Shown: one piece after another, positions 48,265 to 58,914 of the stretch
Layout of the letters: each line of letters starts with the position of its first letter
Position numbering within the stretch: the stretch's first letter is position 1
Source of the DNA: Chitinimonas sp. BJYL2
GTDB taxonomy: Bacteria; Pseudomonadota; Gammaproteobacteria; Burkholderiales; Chitinimonadaceae
DNA: 64,000 nt
Direction of reading: 5' to 3'
Assembly: GCF_027257935.1 (NCBI RefSeq)
Contig: NZ_JANZKW010000002.1
Location: 620,001 to 684,000 of the forward strand
The notes under the pieces: generated by a model
Database searches by the model: none
Told to the model about the DNA's origin: nothing
Seen by the model: only the letters and a program-made list of their open reading frames with translations
Translations under genes and position numbers: made by a program

Positions 48265-49398
48265 ATGAACCTGCATGCCATCAAACAGAGCAAGCCAGCG
48301 GCCTATATCGGGTTGTTGCTGATCGCCGTCATCCTCACCGTCCTACCCTTCCTGATCGGCGCCACGCTGGGTAACACCTGGGTGCGCAATCTCGATCTCG
48401 CCATGCTGTACATCATGCTGGCGCTGGGCCTCAACATTGTCGTCGGCTACGCGGGTCTGCTCGATCTGGGCTACATCGCCTTCTACGCCGTGGGTGCTTA
48501 CACCTATGCGCTGTTGAACTCTACGCATCTGGCGCCGCTGCTGGCCGGTACTGGATTCGAGTGGATCAGCCATGCGCCGATCTGGTTCGTGTTGCCCATG
48601 GCTGCGCTGCTGGCCGGGATCTTTGGTGTGCTGCTTGGCTCACCTACCCTGAAGCTGCGCGGTGACTATCTGGCCATCGTTACGTTGGGTTTCGGCGAGA
48701 TCGTGCGTTTGTTCATGAACAACCTCGATCGCCCGGTGAACATCACCAACGGTCCGCAAGGCATCAATCTGATCGAACCCGTCACGATCTTCGGCCACAA
48801 GTTCTCGCAAGCCATCACCGTGTTCGGTGTCGAGTTCCGCAGCATCCACCTGTATTACTACCTGTTCCTGATGCTGGCCCTGCTGATCATCGTCGTGTCG
48901 ATCCGCCTGCAGGATTCGCGCATCGGCCGCGCCTGGGTCGCCATCCGCGAGGACGAAATCGCCGCGCAAGCCATGGGCATCAACACACGCAACGTCAAAC
49001 TGCTGGCGTTTGCTATGGGGGCAAGTTTTGGCGGTGTATCGGGGGCCATGTTCGCGAGCTTCCAGGGCTTCATCTCGCCCGAGAGCTTCATTCTGATGGA
49101 AAGCATCGTGGTGCTCGCCATGGTGGTACTGGGCGGCATGGGCCATATTCCCGGCGTGATCTTGGGTGCAGTGCTGCTGTTCCTCACACCCGAGGTGCTG
49201 CGCGATGTAGTCAACCCGCTGCAGGACAAGCTGATCGGCGAACGCGTGGTCAACCCGGAGAACCTGCGCATGCTGCTGTTCGGCATTGCCTTGATACTGG
49301 TAATGCTGGTGCGGCCGGAGGGCCTGTGGCCATCGCGCCGTCGCAAGGCCGAGCTGCACGAAGGCGACGCGACCAAGGGGGAGGCTGCTCATGGCTGA
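48265..49398 (+). CDS. livM: Branched-chain amino-acid ABC transporter permease LivM
   Basis: 377 residues behind GAGGAGG. Multi-helix membrane protein with LAMLYIMLALGLNIVVGYAGLLDLGYIAFYAVGAY and the loop RIGRAWVAIREDEIAAQAMGIN. The length fits the group of longer LivM proteins. It overlaps livG by eight bases. Confidence 0.96.
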   Translation: MNLHAIKQSKPAAYIGLLLIAVILTVLPFLIGATLGNTWVRNLDLAMLYIMLALGLNIVVGYAGLLDLGYIAFYAVGAYTYALLNSTHLAPLLAGTGFEWISHAPIWFVLPMAALLAGIFGVLLGSPTLKLRGDYLAIVTLGFGEIVRLFMNNLDRPVNITNGPQGINLIEPVTIFGHKFSQAITVFGVEFRSIHLYYYLFLMLALLIIVVSIRLQDSRIGRAWVAIREDEIAAQAMGINTRNVKLLAFAMGASFGGVSGAMFASFQGFISPESFILMESIVVLAMVVLGGMGHIPGVILGAVLLFLTPEVLRDVVNPLQDKLIGERVVNPENLRMLLFGIALILVMLVRPEGLWPSRRRKAELHEGDATKGEAAHG

Positions 49399-50161
49399 TA
49401 CCTTGCTCAGCATTGCCGGCATCCATAAACGTTTTGGCGGCCTGCATGCGCTCAACGATGTCTCACTGCAAATCAATGCGGGCGAAATCTACGGCCTGAT
49501 CGGCCCCAACGGTGCAGGCAAGACCACGCTGTTCAATGTGCTGACCGGTCTGTACCAGCCCGATGAAGGCCAGTTCACCTTCAAGGGCATTGATCTGTTC
49601 CGCAAGAAGCCCGATGTGGTCGTGGCCAGCGGTATTGCACGCACCTTCCAGAACATCCGCCTGTTCCACAATATGAGCGCCATCGAGAACGTGATGGTGG
49701 GCCGCCATGTGCGTACCAAGGCTGGTGTGCTCGGTGCCGTGCTGCGCAACCCCGGCACACGTACCGAGGAAGCCGCCATCCGCGCACGTGCTATCGAGCT
49801 GCTCGATTACGTGGGTATGGGCAAGCGTGCGCAGGAGCAAGCGCGCAACCTGTCCTACGGTGACCAGCGCCGTCTTGAAATCGCCCGCGCACTGGCGACA
49901 GACCCCACACTGCTGGCGCTCGATGAACCAGCAGCCGGCATGAATGGCCGCGAAACCGAAGACCTGCGCGCGCTGATGGACAAGATCCGCCGCGATGGCG
50001 TGACCGTGCTGCTGATCGAACACGATGTAAAGCTGGTCATGGGCCTGTGCGACCGCATTGCAGTGCTCGACTACGGCAAGAAGATTGCTGAAGGCGTACC
50101 CGAAGTCGTGCGGCGTGATCCGCGCGTGATCGAAGCGTATCTGGGCGCCGCGCCGGAGTAA
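49391..50161 (+). CDS. livG: Branched-chain amino-acid ABC transporter ATPase LivG
   Basis: 256 residues. Walker A GPNGAGKTTLFN, Q-loop region FQNIRLFHNMSAIENV, signature LSYGDQRRLEIARAL, Walker B LLALDEPAAGMN, and the switch His in LIEHDVKLVM. The LSYG signature and MSAIENVMVGRH are typical of LivG. Cytoplasmic. Confidence 0.97.
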   Translation: MADTLLSIAGIHKRFGGLHALNDVSLQINAGEIYGLIGPNGAGKTTLFNVLTGLYQPDEGQFTFKGIDLFRKKPDVVVASGIARTFQNIRLFHNMSAIENVMVGRHVRTKAGVLGAVLRNPGTRTEEAAIRARAIELLDYVGMGKRAQEQARNLSYGDQRRLEIARALATDPTLLALDEPAAGMNGRETEDLRALMDKIRRDGVTVLLIEHDVKLVMGLCDRIAVLDYGKKIAEGVPEVVRRDPRVIEAYLGAAPE

Positions 50162-50165
50162 TGGA

Positions 50166-50890
<725 letters not shown>

Positions 50891-50894
<4 letters not shown>

Positions 50895-51643
50895 TCATGG
50901 GCACCCGCTTTGGCGCGATCATCGTCGGTGATGAAATCCTCAGCGGCCGCCGCACCGACAAGCATCTGGCTTTCATCGCCAAGGAGCTCGACGAGCGCGG
51001 TCTTTCGCTAGCTTGGGCGCGCTATGTAGGCGATGTACCGGCCGAGCAGGTGGCGCTGTATCGCGAGACCATGGCGGGCAGCGATATCGTGTTCAGTTTT
51101 GGCGGCATCGGCGCCACGCCGGACGACCATACGCGGGCAGCAGCAGCCCAAGCAGCCGGTGTCGAGCTGATCCAGCACATTGGGGCGACAGCGATGATCG
51201 AAACCCGCTTTGGCGAAGCCGCGCGGCCCAACCGGATCCGCATGGCCCAGCTACCCGATGGCTGTGTGCTGATCCCGAACCCGGTCAACCAGATTGCCGG
51301 CTTCTCAGTCGGCCATCATCATTTTGTCCCCGGTTTTCCCGATATGGCTTGGCCCATGGTGCGCTGGGTACTCGATACCCGCTATGCAGGCCTGGGCGAG
51401 GCACGCGAGCGTTGCAGCTTTATCGTGCCGGATGCACGCGAAGGCGATCTGATCGACTTGATGGAAGCGTTCACGGCCCGCTTTCCCGATACCGGCTTTT
51501 CGAGCCTGCCGAGCTTTGGCAACGCCCGTCATGCCGGGCCGCATATCGAATTCGGGATAAGCGGCAAACCCGGGCTCGCCTCAACGGCGGCAGACTGGCT
51601 GGCAGCGGAACTGGTGCAGCGCGGTTACACACCGAGCCGCTAA
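50891..51643 (+). CDS. CinA N-terminal-type (MoaB/MogA-fold) protein
   Basis: 250 residues starting at GTG 50891 within a GTGA overlap with livF; ATG 50897 is also possible. The MoCF-biosynthesis fold is clear: FGAIIVGDEILSGRRTDKH, VFSFGGIGATPDDHTRAAAA and PNPVNQIAGFSVGHHHFVPGFPDM. It corresponds to the COG1058 half of CinA, without the PncC amidase domain. In CinA this half has been linked to ADP-ribose hydrolysis. Translational coupling to the transporter is probably only operon economy. Its stop codon overlaps the convergent nudC stop. Confidence 0.85.
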
Positions 51644-52476
51644 GGCATCAACTCGCCCGCTTGCAGCCTGGCTACCGTATCGCGGATCAAGTAGCCGGAT
51701 ATGCTGAAGCGTGGCGGAATGGGTGGCAGCGCATCCAGCGCGAACCAGGCAGCGTGTTCGATCTCGCCCGCCTGCGGGACTATCTCCCCTTCAACCCAGC
51801 GCGCCGTGAACGCCAGCATCAGGCTGTGCGGAAACGGCCAATTCTGGCTACCGTAGTAAGCCAGATCGGCAACGCGCACGCCCACCTCTTCGTGGACTTC
51901 GCGCAGCACGCAATCCTCTACCGATTCACCAGCCTCCACAAAGCCGGCCAGCGCGCTGTAAACGCCCGGGGTAAAGCCCGGTGAACGCGCCAACAGAATC
52001 TCGCCCGGCCGCCACACCAGCGCCATCATGGCCGGGCTGATGCGTGGATAGACTAAATGGCCACAGGCCGGGCAGACCCGCGCGCGCTCGCCCTGCTTGA
52101 GTTCGGTCGCCGTACCGCAGACACCGCAAAAGCGATGGCTACGATCCCACTCCATCACCTGGGCAGCACGGCTGGCCACCGGCAGCATCTCGGCGGTCAT
52201 GGCCATCATGGCGGCACGCAGGCTCAAGAGCTGCCAACCCGGTGGCGGCGTATCGAGACCAAGCGCCCAGCAGTCGCTGCCCGCCAGCGCACCCAGATAG
52301 TGGCGCGTGGCACCGTGCAGCCAGTCGCTCTGGGCCGAGATGGGCAGAAAACGCTCGGCCAGCCCCGCTGGCAAGCACAGCTGCTTTCCGACGAACACAA
52401 AGTACCAAGCCTCGGTAGTCGGCATGGCCGGTGGCAAATGGGTGGGCAGGAACATCGAGGTATGGGCGGTGATCAC
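51640..52476 (-). CDS. nudC: NADH pyrophosphatase NudC
   Basis: 278 residues from GTG 52476, whose GTGA overlaps the stop of the PilZ gene. Zinc ribbon CGVCG..CPACG, Nudix box GFVEAGESVEDCVLREVHEEVGV, and the NADH-specific motif, here SQNWPFPHS (usual form SQPWPFP). NudC hydrolyses NADH and removes NAD caps from RNA 5' ends. The Pro-to-Asn change in the motif is modest. Confidence 0.93.
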   Translation of the reverse strand: MITAHTSMFLPTHLPPAMPTTEAWYFVFVGKQLCLPAGLAERFLPISAQSDWLHGATRHYLGALAGSDCWALGLDTPPPGWQLLSLRAAMMAMTAEMLPVASRAAQVMEWDRSHRFCGVCGTATELKQGERARVCPACGHLVYPRISPAMMALVWRPGEILLARSPGFTPGVYSALAGFVEAGESVEDCVLREVHEEVGVRVADLAYYGSQNWPFPHSLMLAFTARWVEGEIVPQAGEIEHAAWFALDALPPIPPRFSISGYLIRDTVARLQAGELMP

Positions 52477-52775
52477 GCGAGAATCTCGACAATCGCCAGG
52501 CCGATTTCATAGCTGACGCCCGGCTCCAACTCATGGCAACGGCGTACGCGCGCGCGGATGACCATCGGCACGGGAGCCTGTTTGGCCGTACGGGGCGGCA
52601 TGACCGTCACCTCCAACAACTCGTCGTGACGGGGCACAAAATTACTCTGAATGGTCAGCCCGGTCACGGACAGGTCGGTGCAGGTGCCATAGAAGGCGGG
52701 GCCAATATCCGCGGTGCGGATGCGGGCCGGACAGGAAACCGGGATGCGTAAGGCTGCGCGTTTGTCCTGGGACAT
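52473..52775 (-). CDS. PilZ-domain protein (c-di-GMP receptor)
   Basis: 100 residues, a single PilZ domain. The c-di-GMP-binding RxxxR is in KRAALRIP and the second motif is DLSVTG. The rest of the barrel (LLEVTVMPPRT, IRARVRRCHELEPGVSYEIGLAIVE) is complete. It is translationally coupled to nudC. The output partner is unknown. Confidence 0.9.
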   Translation of the reverse strand: MSQDKRAALRIPVSCPARIRTADIGPAFYGTCTDLSVTGLTIQSNFVPRHDELLEVTVMPPRTAKQAPVPMVIRARVRRCHELEPGVSYEIGLAIVEILA

Positions 52776-52881
52776 GGAGTCGATATGCAGCGGGCTCTGA
52801 GGTGACGGGCGTAGCAGCCGGATTGACCCGCATTCTAAGGCAAGCCGGGGCGACTTTCCGCTCTGGCTGCCCGGTCTTTAC

Positions 52882-53214
52882 TCAGTCGCGCATGCGCGCA
52901 GAGAGCGTTTTCACCAGATCGACAATCAGGAGGCGATCCGCATCGGCCAAGGGTTCAAGCAGACCGGCGAGTTCGGCTGCCAGCGATTGTGGTGTCGAGG
53001 AAATACCACTGACCAACTCGGCCAAGGAGACGCCCAAGGCGGCACTCAGATTATCCAGCGTGGCGAGGCTGGGTGTGACATTGCCGCGCTCGAAACGCGA
53101 TACGGTCTCGGCATCGACCGAGACAACTTCAGCCAGCTGCGCCTGCGTCATGCCGGTGCGCTTGCGGGCTGCTGCAATGTTCTTGCCGAGGCGGCCGGAC
53201 AAGGATGCGGCCAT
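52882..53214 (-). CDS. XRE-family transcriptional regulator
   Basis: 110 residues from ATG 53214 (GGAG 7 bases upstream). An N-terminal Cro/CI-type helix-turn-helix (GKNIAAARKRTGMTQAQLAEVVSVDAETVSRFERGNVTPSLATLDNL) is followed by a helical C-terminal region of about 45 residues, probably for dimerisation. It is divergent from the diguanylate cyclase gene, with a palindrome between them, suggesting auto- and cross-regulation. Confidence 0.88.
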   Translation of the reverse strand: MAASLSGRLGKNIAAARKRTGMTQAQLAEVVSVDAETVSRFERGNVTPSLATLDNLSAALGVSLAELVSGISSTPQSLAAELAGLLEPLADADRLLIVDLVKTLSARMRD

Positions 53215-53280
53215 CAAACAACTCCATTTTACGTAGCCGGCGATGGTGACGCAGAAACGGCTCGCGATTAACGTAGCAAT

Positions 53281-53297
53281 ATGTTGTCTGGCAACAT
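53281..53297. promoter_or_regulatory. Palindromic candidate operator between XRE gene and diguanylate cyclase
   Basis: ATGTTG-TCTGG-CAACAT, a perfect 6-bp inverted repeat with a 5-base centre. It overlaps the -35 position of the rightward promoter (TATAAT at 53318-53323) and a TTGCCA that could serve the leftward gene. The size fits a Cro/CI-type dimer. Confidence 0.55.
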
Positions 53298-53323
53298 TTA
53301 TATGTCAAATGCTGGCTTATAAT
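53295..53323 (+). promoter_or_regulatory. Probable promoter of the diguanylate cyclase gene
   Basis: A perfect TATAAT at 53318-53323. The -35 region (53295-53300, CATTTA) is poor, which suggests a regulated promoter. The leader of about 95 bases ends in an 8-bp hairpin CCTTGCCC/GGGCAAGG (53388-53408), almost touching the ribosome site at 53409-53416. Confidence 0.5.
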
Positions 53324-53423
53324 GGATTCGAGCGGTGCGGAATCCGTTTTTTCTGCCACTCGCCACTACAAAATACATAAATACAGGCCTTGCCCCGATT
53401 GGGCAAGGAAGGGGAGATCAACC

Positions 53424-55100
53424 ATGACGTCGCTCGGACGCATGCAGGATCCGCTGGAGGAGATCAGCCGGTACTTCCTGGAGGGCCTGCCGGCCAATCT
53501 GGATGCGCTGTCCGCCAGCCTCGCTGCTACACCAGCCCGATTTGATGATGGCCTGAGCAAGGCGCAGGAAATCGCGCTGCTCAGTGACGAAGCCGGCCTG
53601 CCAGAAATAGGCCGCACCTGCAGGGCACTGGTTGCCTTTCTGACTGACCTGGCTGCTGACCATGCGCTGTTCGGACCCCGTATGCGGGGGGCGCTGGAAC
53701 AGTATGTCGACGCCATCCGCGTCGCCGCCCTGAGCGCCTTGCGCGCCGACTCGCAGCCTAGCCCCATCCCGCCTTTCAATGAGCAAGCCTTCCTGCGACT
53801 GAGCACGTCCGCCGAAAGCAGTACCGAGGACTGGCCACGCCGCGTCATTGTCATTTCGCCTGATCGCGCAAGCATGAACAGCTTCGCCGAACAGCTTGTC
53901 CCTGTGGGTTACACGGTTGAATGGGTCGCCCACCCCGCCGAATTGCCGCTGATCAGCGAACACCGCCCGCGTACTGTTCTGGCCATCCACACAGGATTCC
54001 TGGACGACACGGAGCGCACAGACTGGCTGCACAGTGATCAATGGCAGACCCATAGCGCAAACACCACCAAGGTTTTTTTCGGTCGGGATGGCAGCCTGCC
54101 GGTAAGGCTTGCTGCGCTGCGTGCCGGCGCACGGGGGTTTGTCCCCTTCCCGCCCAAGGCTCGCTCGGTAGTTGCCCAGTTCGACATGCTCACCGGCGGG
54201 GTGAACTTCCCTCCCGATCGCGTATTGGTGGTGGATGACTCGCGCACGGTAGCCCAGTTCTATGCCGATGTGCTCACCGAGGCCGGCATGATTGCCCGCC
54301 CGCTCTCCAGCCCCATGGAGGTGCTCACGGTGATGGAGGATTTTGCACCCGATCTGATCCTGATGGATCTGCACATGCCCAGCTGCAACGGGGATGAGCT
54401 GATTACCGTGATCCGCCAGCAGGAGGAATGGGTGGGCATTCCCATCGTAGTGGTCTCGGGCGACATCAACGATGCCCGTCACCTGCATGCCATGCGCTGC
54501 GGAGCGAGCGATTTCCTGCGCAAACCGGTCCATCCGGATCACCTCGTCGAACGCGTCGTCGCCCATACCGAACGCCACCGCATCCTGCGCATGCAGATGA
54601 GCAAGGACGGCCTGACCGGCCTGCTCAACCACGCACGCCTGCACGAAGCCATCGATATCGAAACCCGTCGCGCCGTGCGTAACCAGCAATCACTGGTACT
54701 GGCCATCATCGATCTGGACCACTTCAAGCAGGTCAATGATCGCCATGGTCACCAGGCGGGTGACGTGGTACTGCGCAATATCTCCCGCCTGCTGGTCCGG
54801 CGCCTGCGACAGACCGATATTGCCGGGCGTTACGGGGGTGAGGAGTTCTGCATCCTGCTGCCCGACACCTCGCTAGCCGATACTGAAACCTTGCTGGAAC
54901 AGCTCCGTGACGAATTTGCCGCGCTGGAACATCGCTTTGGCGACAAAGGGTTCCAGACCACCTTCAGCGTGGGGATAGCCTTGTGTGGCCCGGACGACGA
55001 CGGCGACGCGCTCTTCTACCGCGCCGACAAAGCGCTCTACCGGGCCAAGCGCGGCGGCCGCAACCGTGTGCGCGTGGAGCTGCCGGCAAGGGCTGGCTAA
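53424..55100 (+). CDS. Response-regulator diguanylate cyclase, PleD-like
   Basis: 558 residues from ATG 53424, behind GGAAGGGGAG. Residues 1-115 are helical and resemble a histidine-phosphotransfer bundle without an obvious phospho-His motif. Residues about 138-255 look like a degenerate receiver. A true receiver spans about 266-385 (RVLVVDDSRTVA, Asp315 in LILMDLHMPSCNG, VVVSGD, FLRKPV). The GGDEF domain spans 393-555 with the active form RYGGEEF (471-475) and the RQTD inhibitory site 462-465. It should make c-di-GMP when phosphorylated, with product inhibition. The cognate kinase is not in the window. Confidence 0.92.
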   Translation: MTSLGRMQDPLEEISRYFLEGLPANLDALSASLAATPARFDDGLSKAQEIALLSDEAGLPEIGRTCRALVAFLTDLAADHALFGPRMRGALEQYVDAIRVAALSALRADSQPSPIPPFNEQAFLRLSTSAESSTEDWPRRVIVISPDRASMNSFAEQLVPVGYTVEWVAHPAELPLISEHRPRTVLAIHTGFLDDTERTDWLHSDQWQTHSANTTKVFFGRDGSLPVRLAALRAGARGFVPFPPKARSVVAQFDMLTGGVNFPPDRVLVVDDSRTVAQFYADVLTEAGMIARPLSSPMEVLTVMEDFAPDLILMDLHMPSCNGDELITVIRQQEEWVGIPIVVVSGDINDARHLHAMRCGASDFLRKPVHPDHLVERVVAHTERHRILRMQMSKDGLTGLLNHARLHEAIDIETRRAVRNQQSLVLAIIDLDHFKQVNDRHGHQAGDVVLRNISRLLVRRLRQTDIAGRYGGEEFCILLPDTSLADTETLLEQLRDEFAALEHRFGDKGFQTTFSVGIALCGPDDDGDALFYRADKALYRAKRGGRNRVRVELPARAG

Positions 55101-55130
55101 GCGCTCCGGCATGGCCAGCCGCCGGGCCTA

Positions 55131-55170
55131 CAAACAACAACGCCACCCTTGCAGGTGGCGTTGTTGTTTG
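55131..55170. terminator. Bidirectional terminator between cyclase gene and sucD
   Basis: A 17-bp perfect stem with CGCCACC/GGTGGCG core, a 6-base loop and A-rich/T-rich outer arms (TTGTTGTTTG). Located between converging genes. Confidence 0.88.
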
Positions 55171-55186
55171 CAGCGAGTCGCGAGAC

Positions 55187-56074
55187 TTACTTGATCATGC
55201 CCTTGGACTTCAGCAGATCAAACATGGTCTTGCCGATTTCAGCCGGGCTGCGTGTGTACGCAATGCCAGCCTTCTCGAACGCGGCGAACTTCTCTTCGGC
55301 CGTACCCTTGCCGCCCGAAATGATGGCGCCAGCATGGCCCATGCGCTTGCCCTTGGGGGCCGTCACACCGGCGATGTAGCCCACGACCGGCTTGGTCACG
55401 TAGGACTTGGCGAATTCGGCGGCTTCTTCTTCGGCCGAACCACCGATTTCACCGATCATGATGATGGCGTCGGTGTCCGGATCATCCTGGAACAGCTTGA
55501 GCGAATCGATATGGCTGGTGCCAGGGATCGGGTCGCCACCGATACCGATACAGGTCGACTGGCCCAGACCCAGCGCGGTGGTTTGCGCCACGGCTTCATA
55601 GGTCAGCGTACCCGAGCGCGACACGATGCCGATACGGCCGGGGTTGTGGATGTGCCAGGGCATGATGCCGATCTTGCACTCACCGGGGGTGATCACGCCG
55701 GGGCAGTTCGGGCCGATCAGGCGGATGCCGGCTTCATCGACAGCGCGCTTCACGTACAGCATGTCGATGGTCGGCACGCCTTCGGTGATACACACGACCA
55801 GCTTCACGCCGGCATCAATGGCTTCCAGGATCGAATCCTTGGCAAACGGAGCCGGCACGTAGATCACCGAGGCATCAGCCTGGGTTTCACGCACGGCATC
55901 GCGCATGGTGTTGAACACCGGCAGGCCCAGATGGCTGCTGCCGCCCTTGCCGGGGGTCACACCGCCGACGACCTTGGTGCCGACCTTCAGCGCCTGTTCG
56001 GCGTGGAAGGTACCGTTTTTGCCGGTAAAGCCTTGCACCAGCACCCTGGTGTTCTTGTTGACGAGAACGCTCAT
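55187..56074 (-). CDS. sucD: Succinyl-CoA synthetase, alpha subunit
   Basis: 295 residues. The CoA-binding fold starts [25 protein letters not shown]; the phospho-His is in [13 protein letters not shown]. It forms succinate and ATP/GTP from succinyl-CoA with SucC. Last gene of the TCA run, 28 bases after sucC, with a strong terminator downstream. Confidence 0.98.
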   Translation of the reverse strand: MSVLVNKNTRVLVQGFTGKNGTFHAEQALKVGTKVVGGVTPGKGGSSHLGLPVFNTMRDAVRETQADASVIYVPAPFAKDSILEAIDAGVKLVVCITEGVPTIDMLYVKRAVDEAGIRLIGPNCPGVITPGECKIGIMPWHIHNPGRIGIVSRSGTLTYEAVAQTTALGLGQSTCIGIGGDPIPGTSHIDSLKLFQDDPDTDAIIMIGEIGGSAEEEAAEFAKSYVTKPVVGYIAGVTAPKGKRMGHAGAIISGGKGTAEEKFAAFEKAGIAYTRSPAEIGKTMFDLLKSKGMIK

Positions 56075-56102
56075 TGTTTGACTCCTGATTCAGTGCGGGT
56101 GA

Positions 56103-57275
56103 TTAGGCGACGGCTGCAACAGCGGCAACAATCTTTTCGGCAGCATCGTTCAGACCCTGGGCCGAGGTCAGCTTGAGGCCGCTCTCGTCGAGGATCTTGG
56201 CGCCGAGTTCGGCGTTGTTGCCTTCCAGACGCACCACCACGGGCACGGTCACGTTCACTTCCTTCACGGCGGCGATGATGGCCTCGGCAATCATGTCGCA
56301 GCGGACGATACCGCCGAAGATGTTGATCAGCACGCCCTTGACCGATTCATCGGCCAGGATCAGCTTGAAGGCTTCGATCACGCGTTCCTTGGTGGCGCCA
56401 CCGCCCACGTCCAGGAAGTTGGCCGGCTGACCACCCTTGAGCTTGATGATGTCCATGGTGGCCATGGCCAGACCGGCACCGTTCACCATGCAACCGATAT
56501 TGCCTTCGAGCGCCACGTAGTTCAGGTCGAACTCGGACGCCTTCAGCTCGCGCTCGTTCTCTTGCGACTTGTCGCGCAGGGCCACGATCTGCGGCAGGCG
56601 GAAAGCGGCGTTGCTATCGATGCCGATCTTGGCATCCACGCAGCACAGTTCGCCATTGCCACGGATGGCCAGCGGGTTGATTTCGAACAGGGCGAAGTCG
56701 TTTTCCACGAAGGCCTTGTAAGCACCCATCATCAGGCCGGTGAACTGCTTGATCTGGGCATCGTTCAGACCCAGGGCAAAGCCGGCTTCACGGGCTTGGT
56801 AAGGCTGCAGACCGACCAGCGGATCAACCACGGTCTTGATGATCTTCTCGGGCGTGTTGTGGGCGACTTCTTCGATCTCCACACCACCTTCGGTCGAGGT
56901 CATGAACACGATCGAACGGGTCGAACGGTCCACCACAGCGCCCAGATACAGCTCGCGCTCGACCGGGTACATGTCTTCACAGACCAGCAGGCTGTTCACA
57001 GGCTGGCCCTTGGCGTCTGTCTGGTAGGTCACCAGGCGCTTGCCCAGCAGGCCCTTGGCCACTTCAGCAGCTTCGTCGGCGCTCTTGACGACCTTGACGC
57101 CACCGGCCTTGCCGCGGCCACCCGCGTGAACTTGCGCCTTCACCACGGCGAACTTGCCGCCCATGGAGCGGAAGGCATTGGCGGTTTCTTCCGGCGTCGT
57201 GGCCAGGATGCCCTTCTGTACCGGCAGGCCGTACTTGGCGAGCAGGTCTTTGGCTTGGTATTCGTGCAGATTCAT
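56103..57275 (-). CDS. sucC: Succinyl-CoA synthetase, beta subunit
   Basis: 390 residues. ATP-grasp domain ([40 protein letters not shown]) and C-terminal domain with [32 protein letters not shown] and [17 protein letters not shown] [13 protein letters not shown]. Nucleotide specificity cannot be read with confidence. Coupled to sucD. Confidence 0.98.
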   Translation of the reverse strand: MNLHEYQAKDLLAKYGLPVQKGILATTPEETANAFRSMGGKFAVVKAQVHAGGRGKAGGVKVVKSADEAAEVAKGLLGKRLVTYQTDAKGQPVNSLLVCEDMYPVERELYLGAVVDRSTRSIVFMTSTEGGVEIEEVAHNTPEKIIKTVVDPLVGLQPYQAREAGFALGLNDAQIKQFTGLMMGAYKAFVENDFALFEINPLAIRGNGELCCVDAKIGIDSNAAFRLPQIVALRDKSQENERELKASEFDLNYVALEGNIGCMVNGAGLAMATMDIIKLKGGQPANFLDVGGGATKERVIEAFKLILADESVKGVLINIFGGIVRCDMIAEAIIAAVKEVNVTVPVVVRLEGNNAELGAKILDESGLKLTSAQGLNDAAEKIVAAVAAVA

Positions 57276-57288
57276 GGATGTTTCCCTT

Positions 57289-57372
57289 TTGAGAGAAGTT
57301 GCTTAACAGGGAAGGGCGAGGGGCGAAGGTGCAGGTTATCGCCCTGCCCTGCGCCCATCCCCCTTCTCTCAA
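57289..57372. repeat. Spacer between lpd and sucC with 10-bp terminal inverted repeat
   Basis: TTGAGAGAAG at 57289-57298 is inversely repeated as CTTCTCTCAA at 57363-57372. The enclosed 64 bases are G-rich on the left and C-rich on the right and can fold back further. It may be a remnant of a small mobile repeat or a processing structure within the TCA transcript. Confidence 0.5.
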
Positions 57373-57378
57373 GTACGT

Positions 57379-58815
57379 TTAGCTATGCAGCGTGCGGCCA
57401 TCGCAGCCCAGTGCGGCTTCGTGCAAAGCCTCGCTGAGCGACGGGTGGGCGTGAACGATGCGGGCAATATCTTCGGAACTGGCCGAGAACTCCATCGCCA
57501 CTACGGCTTCCGAGATCAGCTCGGAGGCATAGGGGCCGACGATGTGCACGCCGAGGATGCGGTCGGTCTGCTTGCAAGCCAGCATCTTCACAAAGCCCTT
57601 GGCCTCGCCCAGTGCCAGCGCACGGCCGTTGGCCGAGAACAGGAACTGGCCTTTCTTGTATTCCACGCCATCGGCCTTGAGCTGCTGCTCGGTCTTGCCG
57701 ACCCAGGCAATCTCGGGGCTGGTGTAGATGACCCAAGGGACATTGTTGAAGTCTACGTGCGGGTGCTGGCCGGCAATGCGCTCAGCCACAGCCACGCCTT
57801 CTTCACTGGCCTTGTGCGCCAGCATCGGCCCGCGCACCACATCACCAACTGCCCAGACATTGGGCAGATTGGTCTGGCAGTCGTCATTGACCTCCACTTG
57901 GCCACGCTCGTTGAGCTTCAGGCCTACAGCCTCGGCATTGAGGCCGGCGGTATTGGGGATACGGCCGATCGACACGATCAGCTTGTCGAACACGGCCTTG
58001 TGCTCGGCACCGGCAGCGTCGAAGTAACTGACAGTGACATCCTTCTTGCTGGCCTTGATCTCGCCGATCTTCACGCCAGTCTGGATATCCAGGCCGGTGT
58101 CCTTGGTCAGGAACTTCAGCGCTTCGCGCGCAACCTGCTCATCGGCCGCGCCGAGGAAGGTCGGCATTGCTTCCAGTACGGTAACGTCGGCACCCAGACG
58201 CTTCCACACCGAGCCCATTTCCAAGCCGATGACGCCAGCGCCGATCACGCCTAGCTTCTTGGGCACCGCCGGGATAGCCAGCGCACCTTCGTTGTCGAGC
58301 ACCAGCTTGTTGTCGATGGTCACGCCGGGCAGTTGACGCACGCTGGAGCCGGTGGCGACGATGACATGGGTGGCTTCGATTTCTTCCGTCTTGCCGTCAG
58401 CCAGCTTGGCGGTCAGCACGTACTTGTCGCCATTCTTGACCTTGAAGCTGCCGGTACCGTGGAACGGGGTGACCTTGTTCTTGCGGAACAGGAAGGCAAT
58501 ACCGCCGGTGTTCTTGGCGATGATGTCTTCCTTGCGCTTGAGCATCTGGGCCACATCGAACTTCACCGTACCCACGTTGATGCCGTGATCGGCAAAACCA
58601 TGCAACGCGTGGTGGTAGTTCTCGGACGATTGCAGCAGTGCCTTCGAGGGGATACAGCCGACATTCAGGCAGGTGCCGCCAAGGCTCTGCTTGCCGTTCT
58701 TGTCGCTGGTAGCGTCGATACAGGCAGTCTTGAAACCCAGTTGCGCGGCGCGGATCGCGGCCACATAGCCGCCGGGGCCACCACCGATGACGACGACGTC
58801 GAATTGTTGGGACAT
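57379..58815 (-). CDS. lpd: Dihydrolipoyl dehydrogenase (E3)
   Basis: 478 residues from ATG 58815 (AGGAAAC upstream); an in-frame start five codons earlier is less likely. FAD site [21 protein letters not shown], redox disulfide [17 protein letters not shown] site [17 protein letters not shown], and the C-terminal active His in [16 protein letters not shown]3 of the 2-oxoglutarate dehydrogenase complex, reoxidising lipoyl groups on OdhB. Confidence 0.98.
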   Translation of the reverse strand: MSQQFDVVVIGGGPGGYVAAIRAAQLGFKTACIDATSDKNGKQSLGGTCLNVGCIPSKALLQSSENYHHALHGFADHGINVGTVKFDVAQMLKRKEDIIAKNTGGIAFLFRKNKVTPFHGTGSFKVKNGDKYVLTAKLADGKTEEIEATHVIVATGSSVRQLPGVTIDNKLVLDNEGALAIPAVPKKLGVIGAGVIGLEMGSVWKRLGADVTVLEAMPTFLGAADEQVAREALKFLTKDTGLDIQTGVKIGEIKASKKDVTVSYFDAAGAEHKAVFDKLIVSIGRIPNTAGLNAEAVGLKLNERGQVEVNDDCQTNLPNVWAVGDVVRGPMLAHKASEEGVAVAERIAGQHPHVDFNNVPWVIYTSPEIAWVGKTEQQLKADGVEYKKGQFLFSANGRALALGEAKGFVKMLACKQTDRILGVHIVGPYASELISEAVVAMEFSASSEDIARIVHAHPSLSEALHEAALGCDGRTLHS

Positions 58816-58829
58816 GGTGTTTCCTAACA

Positions 58830-58907
58830 TGTAGGGTGGGTCAGCCGTTCCGGTCTAGCCCACCGTTGCCTTGATGGGTTAAGGCCTGCGGCCTAACCCA
58901 CCCTACA
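58830..58907. repeat. Palindromic repeat element between odhB and lpd
   Basis: TGTAGGGTGGG at 58830-58840 is perfectly inverted at 58897-58907. Inside the right arm is a second hairpin, TGGGTTA-A-GGCC TGC GGCC-TAACCCA. The GTAGGGTGGGTTA..TAACCCACCCTAC pattern is one I recognise from interspersed intergenic repeats in several bacterial groups. It nearly fills the gap between the two genes and may be transcribed with them. Confidence 0.7.
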
Positions 58908-58914
58908 CGGTTGA

